Made by a program: the position numbers and the translations under genes. 6,367 nucleotides of DNA, from NCBI GenBank assembly GCA_027080405.1, contig JALWSL010000326.1, positions 1-6,367 on the forward strand. Reading direction: 5' to 3'. Below, piece by piece: positions 1-6,367 of this stretch. Positions within the stretch are counted from its first letter, which is position 1; each line of letters starts with the position of its first letter. This DNA comes from Planctomycetaceae bacterium. Its GTDB lineage: Bacteria; Planctomycetota; Planctomycetia; Planctomycetales; Planctomycetaceae. The notes beneath the pieces were generated by a model, which saw only the letters and a program-made list of their open reading frames with translations, was not told where the DNA came from and ran no database searches.

Positions 1-3000
1 GCACCTGCATCAGCGTGCGCATGTCAGTACCAAAGAAATCGAAATTGAAAAACCACGGCTGTCCGTACAGCCAGAGCATGAGAAATCCGCCGGACCAGGC
101 GATCAGAATTCCGCTGAAAACGAGCGAAGTGGTCAGGATCGATTTGAACTGGAAATAGAGAATCAGGAAGATCATGAACAGTGCCAAAGGGAGCACGACC
201 ATCAGCGTTTTTTGGGAGCGAACCTGATTTTCGTAGCTTCCCGCGAATGAAAAACTGACACCGGGCGGAAGAATCAACTCGCCACTTTCAATTTTCTCGT
301 TCAAAAATTGCTGGCACTGCTCAACAACATCAACTTCCGCGTTACCCGGCTTCATGTCGAACAGCACATAGCCGAGCAAAAATGTATCTTCACTTTTAAT
401 CACCTGCGGGCCACGAACAAATTCGATACTTGCCAACTGCTCCAGCGGTATCTGTTGACCGCTTGCGGTGGGCACCAGAATTCGCCCCAATGTTTCCAGC
501 TCATCCCGCAATTCGCGGGGATAACGGACTCGCACCGGGTAGCGTTCGCGCCCTTCAACGGTCGTCGTAATCCGCTTTCCGCCAATCGCCACTTCGATGA
601 CATCCTGAACGGTGCGGATATGCAAACCGTAGCGTTTTATTTTTTCGCGATCGATATCGATTTCAATATACGGCTTTCCGACAATGCGATCTGCAATCAC
701 GGCAGAGGCTTCGACACTCGGCACCTGCTTGAGCAGCGATTCAATTTGCAGCGCCACCTTTTCGATCGTTTCCAGATCGGGACCTTTCACTTTAAGCCCC
801 ATCGGTGCGCGCATGCCACTTTGCAACATGACGATGCGGGCGGCAATCGGTTGCAGTTTCGGGGCAGACGTTGTTCCCGGGAACTTGGCCACCTGGGTGA
901 TTTCGTTCCAGATGTCATCCGGTTTACGAATGTGGTCTCGCCATTGTCGAAACGGTCGCCCCGCGGGATCTTCGATCAGGTTTCCATTCTCATCACGAAT
1001 GAAATCATTTTTCTGTTTATCATAACGGTATTTAATTCGGTGCCCGTTTTTATCGACGATGTATTCTGATTTGTAGGTGATGATTGTTTCAATCATCGAA
1101 ATGGGAGCGGGATCAAGCGGGCTTTCCACTCGGCCCAATTTCCCAACGGCCGATTCGATTTCCGGAATCGACATCAACAGTGTATCCTGCAGTTGGAGCA
1201 CATCCAGCACTTCTCCAATCGATGCGTGAGGCATTGTCGTGGGCATGTAAAGATACGAGCCTTCATCGAGCGGAGGCATGAACTCTTTACCCAATCCGGG
1301 AAACGTTTGCGCAACTGTTTTCCAGGGAGCTGTTTTCCGGATCGTTTGGGGAACGAAGCCGAACAGCGTATCAATGCCGAGCCATGCAGACATCCCCGCC
1401 ACAACAATCAGCGAAGGGATTGAAAGAAACAACACCTTGTGAGCCAGGCACCATCGCAATATCGGTTTGTAGAAATATGTTTGGAAAATCTGAAAAAACG
1501 TAAGCAAGCCGCCCAGTATCAAAAAGACGAACAGCAGGTTTCTGATCATTCCTTTTTCCGGCCCCAGGGGAAGCCAGTGAGCGGTCAGGATATAGGCAAC
1601 AATCAGAATGGCGACGCTGTTGGCGAGCATCGGCCCCATCTTTTTCAACCTGGCTGGTAAACCCGGTTCGAGTAACTTGAACAGCCCTGTCCCCGCCAGA
1701 ATCAACCCACTCCACCAAGGCAGCGGAATCATTGGCAGGGCGATAACCAGTCCGACAAGAATCAATAACCCGTACTGAATTTTCTGTAATGTTTTTGATT
1801 TGGATCGATTCGCAAACAAAATGTGCGCAGCAGGCGGAATGATTGTCAGCGCAACAATAACGGATGCCATCAGCGCGAATGTTTTGGTAAAGGCGAGCGG
1901 ACGAAACAGTTTCCCTTCTGCCCCAATCATCGTGAAAACAGGCAGAAAACTGATGACGGTCGTCGAGACGGCTGTCAAAACTGCACTGGCCACTTCGCTG
2001 GTTGCGCGGAATATGACTTCCCCACGATCCGCATCGGGCGGTGCTTCATCGAGCTGTTTGATGATATTTTCACACAGAATGATCCCCATATCGACCATCG
2101 TGCCGATCGCAATCGCAATCCCCGAAAGCGCAACGATATTGGCATCGACACCAAAATATTTCATGCCGATAAAGCACATCAAGACCGCGATCGGCAGCAA
2201 CGAGGAAATCAACAGCGAACTGCGCAGATGAAAAACAGAAACGAGAATAACGATAATCGTTACCAGAATTTCTTCAGCCAGCGCCGTGTTGAGTGTGCCA
2301 AGTGTTTCATAGATCAAACCGGTGCGATCATAAAACGGCACGATCGTTATCTGGCTGATCGTTGCCCAATCCGGGCGATCTTCAGTGTCAAGCTGCCGAA
2401 GGTGTTTGAGCCATTCATCGTTGTTCGGTTTCGATTCAATAAACGCTTCAAAGTGGTGATCTTTGGCGTATTGTTCAATTTCAGTTTTACGGATTTTCTC
2501 GTAATCGAACAGGACTCGCGCGGGAAGCCCTGGAGCGACTTCTTCAATTTTATCTTTGACATTTTTAATCGCTTCCAGTGGATTAAAGCCGTACCGCACA
2601 ACACAAACACCGCCAACCGCTTCGGCTCCTTCCTTATCGAGCGCTCCCCGGCGAAGCGCCGGTCCCAGCGTGACAGTTGCAACATCCTTGATCGTAATCG
2701 GCACTTCATCATTTTCTTTCAGAACGGTCTGCTCAATATCCTTCAGGTTTTCGATAAAGCCGAGTCCACGCACAACATATTCCGCCTTGTTGAGCTCGAT
2801 TGTTCTGGCTCCGACGTCGACATTGCTCATGCGGACCGCATTGAAGACATCAGTAAGCGTAATGTTGTTGGCGCGCATCGCATCGGGATTCACATCGATC
2901 TGATACTCCTGCACAAACCCGCCGACAGATGCCACTTCGCTGATGCCTTCGGCCGCAGTCAGCGCATAGCGGACATACCAATCCTGAACAGTGCGCAACT

Positions 3001-3562
3001 CGTGCAAATCCCAACCGCCAACCACGTTCCCTTCGGGATCACGTCCTTCGAGCGTGTACATGTAAATTTGCCCGAGCGCAGTCGCATCCGGTCCCAAAGC
3101 AGGTTGTACTTCGGCTGGCAATGTTCCCGAAGGAAGACTGTTCAGTTTTTCCAGAACCCGCGTACGCGACCAGTAAAAATCGACCTTCTCGTTGAAGATG
3201 ATGTAGATCGTCGAAAAACCGAACATCGAATAGCTGCGAATCGTTTTGACTTCCGGGATTCCAAGCAGTGCCACCGTGAGCGGGTAGCCGATCTGATCTT
3301 CAATATCCTGTGGTGAACGTCCCATCCATTCGGTGAAAACGATTTGCTGATTTTCCCCGATATCCGGAATCGCATCCACAGGAACCGGATCGCGAGGCAA
3401 TCCGCCCAAATCCCAATCAAACGGAGCCACCATCGCCCCCCACGCGATCACGACAATCACAAACAGACCGACTACGAGTTTGTTGAAAAGACAGAATCGA
3501 ATTATTCGATCCAGCAATGAATAACTCGTATTCGCAGAAGTGACAGGCTCGCCGTTGCTCAT
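1..3562 (-). CDS. cusA: CusA-like heavy-metal efflux RND permease (3' end beyond window)
   Basis: Inner-membrane proton-driven pump of the HME-RND family, exporting metal ions (probably Cu(I)/Ag(I)) with a CusB adaptor and an outer-membrane channel. I translated it by hand: 1187 codons are visible from ATG at 3562 with no stop before the window edge. Family landmarks in order are TM1 near residues 21-45, the PVDAIPDI segment, GPDATALGQIY near 160, ASVGGFVQEY, and TM4 with GTMVDMG, where D491 matches proton-relay D405 of E. coli CusA. Next come PLAFTKT, LYMPTTMP (M773), SMIET (M823) and RIVMLQSGM (M912). These three Met align with M573, M623 and M672 of the E. coli Cu/Ag site. The visible part ends shortly after TM9, so TM10-12 are missing. 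It is larger than the usual 1040-1050 residues because of insertions at about 351-405, 588-695 and 832-870. The ATG forms TAATG with an upstream short frame; no strong Shine-Dalgarno is seen. The substrate is inferred; Zn/Co/Ni specificity is less likely given the three Met. Confidence 0.96.
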   Translation of the reverse strand, partial: MSNGEPVTSANTSYSLLDRIIRFCLFNKLVVGLFVIVVIAWGAMVAPFDWDLGGLPRDPVPVDAIPDIGENQQIVFTEWMGRSPQDIEDQIGYPLTVALLGIPEVKTIRSYSMFGFSTIYIIFNEKVDFYWSRTRVLEKLNSLPSGTLPAEVQPALGPDATALGQIYMYTLEGRDPEGNVVGGWDLHELRTVQDWYVRYALTAAEGISEVASVGGFVQEYQIDVNPDAMRANNITLTDVFNAVRMSNVDVGARTIELNKAEYVVRGLGFIENLKDIEQTVLKENDEVPITIKDVATVTLGPALRRGALDKEGAEAVGGVCVVRYGFNPLEAIKNVKDKIEEVAPGLPARVLFDYEKIRKTEIEQYAKDHHFEAFIESKPNNDEWLKHLRQLDTEDRPDWATISQITIVPFYDRTGLIYETLGTLNTALAEEILVTIIVILVSVFHLRSSLLISSLLPIAVLMCFIGMKYFGVDANIVALSGIAIAIGTMVDMGIILCENIIKQLDEAPPDADRGEVIFRATSEVASAVLTAVSTTVISFLPVFTMIGAEGKLFRPLAFTKTFALMASVIVALTIIPPAAHILFANRSKSKTLQKIQYGLLILVGLVIALPMIPLPWWSGLILAGTGLFKLLEPGLPARLKKMGPMLANSVAILIVAYILTAHWLPLGPEKGMIRNLLFVFLILGGLLTFFQIFQTYFYKPILRWCLAHKVLFLSIPSLIVVAGMSAWLGIDTLFGFVPQTIRKTAPWKTVAQTFPGLGKEFMPPLDEGSYLYMPTTMPHASIGEVLDVLQLQDTLLMSIPEIESAVGKLGRVESPLDPAPISMIETIITYKSEYIVDKNGHRIKYRYDKQKNDFIRDENGNLIEDPAGRPFRQWRDHIRKPDDIWNEITQVAKFPGTTSAPKLQPIAARIVMLQSGMRAPMGLKVKGPDLETIEKVALQIESLLKQVPSVEASAVIADRIVGKPYIEIDIDREKIKRYGLHIRTVQDVIEVAIGGKRITTTVEGRERYPVRVRYPRELRDELETLGRILVPTASGQQIPLEQLASIEFVRGPQVIKSEDTFLLGYVLFDMKPGNAEVDVVEQCQQFLNEKIESGELILPPGVSFSFAGSYENQVRSQKTLMVVLPLALFMIFLILYFQFKSILTTSLVFSGILIAWSGGFLMLWLYGQPWFFNFDFFGTDMRTLMQV

Positions 3563-3816
3563 TATTTCAAGTGGCCTTGTTGGTCTGTTCTGTTTCTTGC
3601 AAGTTGAAGTGCCAATTGCACGGTGAGTTGCAACGCGGCAAACGCAGGATCTGTTTCAAAACGGTGCGTCACGACGCAGCCTACGGTTTCCTTTCCGGGC
3701 GACTCTGCGGCTTGGCGTGAATTTTTGGGATCACACTCAACAAGCTGCAAAAGAACGCCCAACGAAAAATCAGTTGCTCTGTTTTTTCGGAATGATCTGC
3801 CGTTTGCTGTCTGCAC
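3562..3816 (-). CDS. Doubtful 84-codon frame filling the cusB-cusA gap
   Basis: A short open frame starts at an ATG 47 bases inside the end of cusB, in another reading phase. It runs through the roughly 207-base gap and stops at TAA, whose last base and a half overlap the cusA start as TAATG. That arrangement is typical of translational coupling, and the last third (FAALQLTVQLALQLARNRT) could form an amphipathic helix. Against a real gene: the frame reads straight through a near-palindromic intergenic repeat (3663-3680, giving VGCVVTHR), no good ribosome site precedes the ATG, and I recognise no family. No signal peptide, membrane helix or metal motif is evident. It may be only a leader frame that delivers ribosomes to cusA, or simply non-coding spacer. 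Confidence 0.2.
   Translation of the reverse strand: MQTANGRSFRKNRATDFSLGVLLQLVECDPKNSRQAAESPGKETVGCVVTHRFETDPAFAALQLTVQLALQLARNRTDQQGHLK
3663..3680. repeat. REP-like imperfect palindrome in the cusB-cusA spacer
   Basis: GGTGCGTC and GACGCAGC flank a central AC, and seven of eight positions pair; the inner TGCGTC/GACGCA arms are perfect. Its first ten bases match GGTGCGTTAC found twice upstream of cusB, with one T to C change. It lies about 90 bases after the cusB stop and 100 before the cusA start. It resembles the dispersed GGTGCGT.../...ACGCACC intergenic repeats I recall from several bacterial genomes, but that family match is from memory. A role as an operator or mRNA-processing hairpin is possible; the two-base centre makes a tight hairpin less favourable. 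Confidence 0.5.
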
Positions 3817-6118
3817 ATTTCAACATCGATTCTCCGTAGTAGGGGTTCCGTGTTTGGTCATCACTCTGATACCAGCTTGCACCGCGCCCCTTGAATGCCA
3901 TCGGACAATGCAATTCAAAAACGGGAGCCGTCCGTTTGGTGCCAAATGCCTGTTCGACGACCAGCATTTCATCGGAAAGCAGTGCGAAAGCAGCTCGTGT
4001 CGCTTTCAAATCCTGAGCAGCGAAGAATTCCTTTAATATCTTCTGGAAATTTTTCACTTCGATTTCCCATTTCTTCCCGGCTGTTTCATCCAGTCCTTCA
4101 GGCTTGATCGCATCAAGTATTGATCGCAAAGCCAATATCGCCTTGCGGGTTGCATCAAGATTGTCCGACGCCAATCCGTCGCCAATGCTGAAATAGGCAT
4201 CCCAAAGTGGAGTCAACTGCTGCTGAAAACTTTCGGGGACTTCAATTCGCTTGATGCGCAAATCATCTGCTTCGCTTAGCAGCCCGAATGATTCTCGCAC
4301 TCGTTGTATGTGCCGTTTCAGGAGCAGATTTAATTGATCGGCCTGCTTGAGCGTTTTCAATTCACTTCCCTCGACGGCATCGTTATCAAGCAGCATCGAC
4401 AGTTCCTGCCATTGCTTTTTCATATGATCAGCAAGCGGTTTGGCATCAACCGATCTGACCGCTGTTTTTAATTGGGAATAGGCATCGCGCAATTTTTCCA
4501 GATCCGCTTCTTCCAGACGGGAGGCGATCAGCTCGGAAGCATCCAGAACTTCAAACACCTGATCACGAAATGCCCGAGGCAGAGGCATTTTCATGGAACC
4601 GCCTTTGGCCCCCCCTGCCCCCTTTTTCGCCGAGCTACCGCCATGATGATGGCCACCTCCGCCGCCTCCTTCAGGTGTCATCATCGATGGTTTTGCTGCG
4701 ATCTGCAGCGCACTATCAAGTTTGAAGTTCCCGTTCGTGACGACGAGTTCCCCTTCCTTGAGACCGTTTTTCACCAGGTAGTAATCTCCTGCCCGAGGCC
4801 CGAGAACGATTTCACGCCCGTCGAAAGTTGGTGTTTCTGCTCGTGGCTGTTCAACATAAACGATGGCACGGGTTCCGGTGACCAATGCGGCGGAAACGGG
4901 AATCACAAGTGGCTTCGCTTTGTCGTCAAGCTCCGCGTTGACAAAGCCCAGGGTTTCGGCCCGCACCAAAGGCATACCACAGATATCGCATTTCCCCGGC
5001 TTATCTTTTACAATTTCCGGGTGCATCGGACTGATCCACTTTCCCGCCAGCGATGAATCGAGCACCTTGCCGCCGGAAGCAATTTTTGAACGCACGATCG
5101 CGCTGACAAACATCTCCGGCTTCAAACGGCCATCGGCATTGGAGACATTGACGCGCAATTTCACCGTTCGCGTTTCCTTGTTGAGAATCGGATCGATAAA
5201 CGCAACTCGCCCGTGAAAGACTTCGCCGGGGTAGGCTTCGGTCGTAAATTCGACATCCTGCCCGTAACGCAACCAGATTAAATCCGATTCGTACGCATCA
5301 AGCTTCACCCAAAGATGCGATAAATCGGCAACGGTATAAATGCGGTCGCCGGTGCGAACACGATCCCCTTCTTCCCGTAGCTTCTCAATCACAATTCCGC
5401 CGATCGGCGAATAAATCGTCAGATGCTCTGCGGCTGTGCCCCGCTGTTCGATCTCCTCTATTTGCTCGGGAGTCAATCCGAGCAACCGCAACTTTTCTCT
5501 TGCCGAAGCGACAAGATCCAACGGTTGAATGAGTGTTGATTTGGTCGTGCCTTCGGGAACTTTTGATCTGTTTTTGATCGCCTGAAGTAATTCAATCTGT
5601 GCCGAGTACAATTCTTCGCTGTAGATATAAACCAGGTGATCCCCCTTGCTGACACTGACTCCTTCATAATCGACGTAAAGCCGATCAAGCCGACCGGAAA
5701 CCCAGGCGGTAATATGTGCCAGACGCGTTTCATCGTATTCGATTTTGCCGACCATGCGAACTTCCGCCGTCACGTATCGGCGTTCAACAGGCGTTGTCTG
5801 AATACGCATCAACTTGCGGGCATCGGGGCTGATCGTGATCGTGCGCGGGCCCCCTTCAGATTGCTTGACGGGCACCAGATCCATTCCGCAAATCGGACAG
5901 TCGCCCGGTTTATCACGACGAATTTGCGGATGCATCGAACAGGTCCAGATCTGTTTTCCCTGGGCAGCCTGTTCTTTCGGGGAATCAGATTTACCGGCGG
6001 AACTGCTGTTCGTCCCCTTCACATTCCAGGCGATTACAAAGCCAACCACCAGCATGATGATTGCCTGTGCGATCCGCAGACTCAAACGATTTTTGCCGGT
6101 TTTTGTTTGCTCAGACAT
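3770..6118 (-). CDS. cusB: CusB-like RND periplasmic adaptor with two heavy-metal-binding modules
   Basis: Membrane-fusion (adaptor) subunit of the metal efflux complex, anchored in the inner membrane and reaching across the periplasm. Of 782 residues, 16-35 form a single hydrophobic anchor or uncleaved signal. Residues 58-84 are a heavy-metal-binding module (C60, M62, H63, C74, C77, CPICGMDLVP). Barrel-sandwich (lipoyl-like) halves lie near 136-165 (VSGRLDRLYV) and 232-265 (SPIGGIVIEK), with an alpha-hairpin at about 165-228 between them. The beta-barrel spans about 268-342. A second module sits at 361-386 (H366, C377, C380) with Ser363 where the first has Cys. The membrane-proximal domain follows at about 404-475. 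Then come a Gly/His linker (six Gly and three His near 484-492) and a long helical C-terminal region (about 515-730) resembling DUF3347. The end carries HCPMAFKGRGASW and MLKCAD, as in other large CusB homologues. E. coli CusB has about 407 residues. The start is supported by the membrane anchor right after it and GGGA eight bases upstream. It lies 64 bases after the preceding gene and is probably co-transcribed with it and cusA. Confidence 0.96.
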   Translation of the reverse strand: MSEQTKTGKNRLSLRIAQAIIMLVVGFVIAWNVKGTNSSSAGKSDSPKEQAAQGKQIWTCSMHPQIRRDKPGDCPICGMDLVPVKQSEGGPRTITISPDARKLMRIQTTPVERRYVTAEVRMVGKIEYDETRLAHITAWVSGRLDRLYVDYEGVSVSKGDHLVYIYSEELYSAQIELLQAIKNRSKVPEGTTKSTLIQPLDLVASAREKLRLLGLTPEQIEEIEQRGTAAEHLTIYSPIGGIVIEKLREEGDRVRTGDRIYTVADLSHLWVKLDAYESDLIWLRYGQDVEFTTEAYPGEVFHGRVAFIDPILNKETRTVKLRVNVSNADGRLKPEMFVSAIVRSKIASGGKVLDSSLAGKWISPMHPEIVKDKPGKCDICGMPLVRAETLGFVNAELDDKAKPLVIPVSAALVTGTRAIVYVEQPRAETPTFDGREIVLGPRAGDYYLVKNGLKEGELVVTNGNFKLDSALQIAAKPSMMTPEGGGGGGHHHGGSSAKKGAGGAKGGSMKMPLPRAFRDQVFEVLDASELIASRLEEADLEKLRDAYSQLKTAVRSVDAKPLADHMKKQWQELSMLLDNDAVEGSELKTLKQADQLNLLLKRHIQRVRESFGLLSEADDLRIKRIEVPESFQQQLTPLWDAYFSIGDGLASDNLDATRKAILALRSILDAIKPEGLDETAGKKWEIEVKNFQKILKEFFAAQDLKATRAAFALLSDEMLVVEQAFGTKRTAPVFELHCPMAFKGRGASWYQSDDQTRNPYYGESMLKCADSKRQIIPKKQSN

Positions 6119-6126
6119 CCGTTTAT

Positions 6127-6130
6127 TCCC
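6127..6130 (-). promoter_or_regulatory. Weak ribosome-binding site for cusB
   Basis: On the minus strand GGGA lies eight bases before the ATG at 6118, in the context CGGGAATAAACGGATG. It is short but correctly spaced and agrees with the chosen start. A GGAG about 18 bases upstream is too far away to be the main site. Confidence 0.4.
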
Positions 6131-6174
6131 GCGTTACTCCCGCCGAGATGGTGCGTTACGAGGCGGTGCGTTAC
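6131..6174. repeat. Three GCGTTAC direct repeats upstream of cusB
   Basis: GCGTTAC occurs at 6131-6137, 6153-6159 and 6168-6174. The last two copies extend to an identical ten-mer, GGTGCGTTAC (6150-6159 and 6165-6174). A weaker TGCTTAC follows at 6180-6186, over the stop of the preceding gene. The starts are 22 and 15 bases apart, so the copies are not in one regular helical phase. They fill most of the 64-base spacer before cusB. They may be remnants of a dispersed repeat or binding sites for a regulator; the sequence alone does not decide. I saw no clear sigma-70 promoter in this spacer, which suits an operon internal position. Confidence 0.55.
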
Positions 6175-6182
6175 AATGTTGC

Positions 6183-6367
6183 TTACGATTTGTTGCTATC
6201 TTGATCAGACCAGGCAACCAAGCTATTCACTTCGTTGACATCACGAATTCCGATCACGGTGATATGTCGTTTCCCGTGCTGCCAACTGGCTGCGATATCC
6301 TGATCGAGATTGATCAAACAACACTTTTCGCCATTGCACGTCGTCTTGATTTTCGGCTGCCCTTCAA
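6183..6367 (-). CDS. C-terminal 60 residues of an unrecognised small protein (5' end beyond window)
   Basis: A frame enters from the right edge and ends at TAA (6185-6183), 64 bases before cusB on the same strand. I translated it by hand: 60 complete codons are visible, beginning EGQPKIKTTCNGEKCCLINL and ending in a polar WSDQDSNKS tail. It contains a C-x(4)-CC cluster (KTTCNGEKCCLIN) followed by a basic, beta-prone stretch (GKRHITVIGIRD). Alternating strands and helix suggest a small compact domain. The three Cys could bind metal or form a disulfide, which would suit a gene in a metal-efflux operon, but that role is inference. I do not recognise the family. It is not one of the plus-strand frames overlapping here, which are shadows. 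Its start and any signal peptide are outside the window. Confidence 0.65.
   Translation of the reverse strand, partial: EGQPKIKTTCNGEKCCLINLDQDIAASWQHGKRHITVIGIRDVNEVNSLVAWSDQDSNKS

Noticed and set aside
308..1069. A 253-codon plus-strand frame
   Set aside because: It is antisense to the pump region holding M823 and M912, and its composition matches a shadow frame with no recognisable motif.
1823..3316. A 497-codon plus-strand open frame opposite cusA
   Set aside because: The product is rich in Arg, Asn, His, Asp and Phe without domains, and lies fully antisense to well-conserved RND sequence. It is a codon-bias shadow of cusA.
3663..3680. Rho-independent terminator between cusB and cusA
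   Set aside because: The near-palindrome has a two-base centre and no following T run on the minus strand, so intrinsic termination is unlikely.
4472..5056. A 194-codon plus-strand frame
   Set aside because: It is antisense to the CusB C-terminal and second-module regions; the apparent Cys and His content reflects the opposite strand.
6119..6182. Promoter upstream of cusB
   Set aside because: No pair of -35/-10 boxes with sensible spacing was seen in this 64-base gap on the minus strand, so cusB is probably read from further upstream.
5636..6238. A 200-codon plus-strand frame over the cusB start and the spacer
   Set aside because: It is antisense to the conserved N-terminal module of CusB and crosses the spacer repeats; no motif or ribosome site supports it.

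Overview
The window carries part of a heavy-metal efflux operon of the HME-RND (Cus/Czc) type, all on the minus strand. Reading 5' to 3' on that strand, it holds the last 60 codons of an unrecognised small protein (6367-6183), a complete CusB-like periplasmic adaptor of 782 residues (6118-3770), and the first 1187 codons of a CusA-like inner-membrane pump (3562 to the window edge). The pump gene runs off the left edge before its last transmembrane helices. No convincing plus-strand gene, RNA gene, mobile element or CRISPR array was found.

The gene products should work as one machine. CusB links the inner-membrane proton/metal antiporter CusA to an outer-membrane channel that is not in the window, and it hands metal ions to the pump. 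The three methionines of the E. coli CusA Cu(I)/Ag(I) site are all conserved here (M773, M823, M912), as is the membrane aspartate used in proton relay (D491). Copper or silver is therefore the best substrate guess. The adaptor is heavily armed with metal ligands: two Cys/His/Met heavy-metal-binding modules, a His-rich glycine stretch, and a C-terminal helical domain ending in a CPM/KC motif.

Base composition is close to balanced. The long adaptor with built-in metal-binding modules, the enlarged pump, weak ribosome-binding sites and the repeat GGTGCGTYAC in both gaps fit a Gram-negative, probably planctomycete-like or related environmental bacterium. That assignment is inference from protein style, not proof.

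The points most worth a second look are a roughly 110-residue, strongly hydrophobic insertion in the middle of CusA that adds about four predicted membrane helices, two further soluble insertions in CusA, a second heavy-metal-binding module spliced into the adaptor core with one Cys replaced by Ser, and the shared intergenic repeat. A doubtful short frame also fills the cusB-cusA gap and ends in TAATG on the cusA start.
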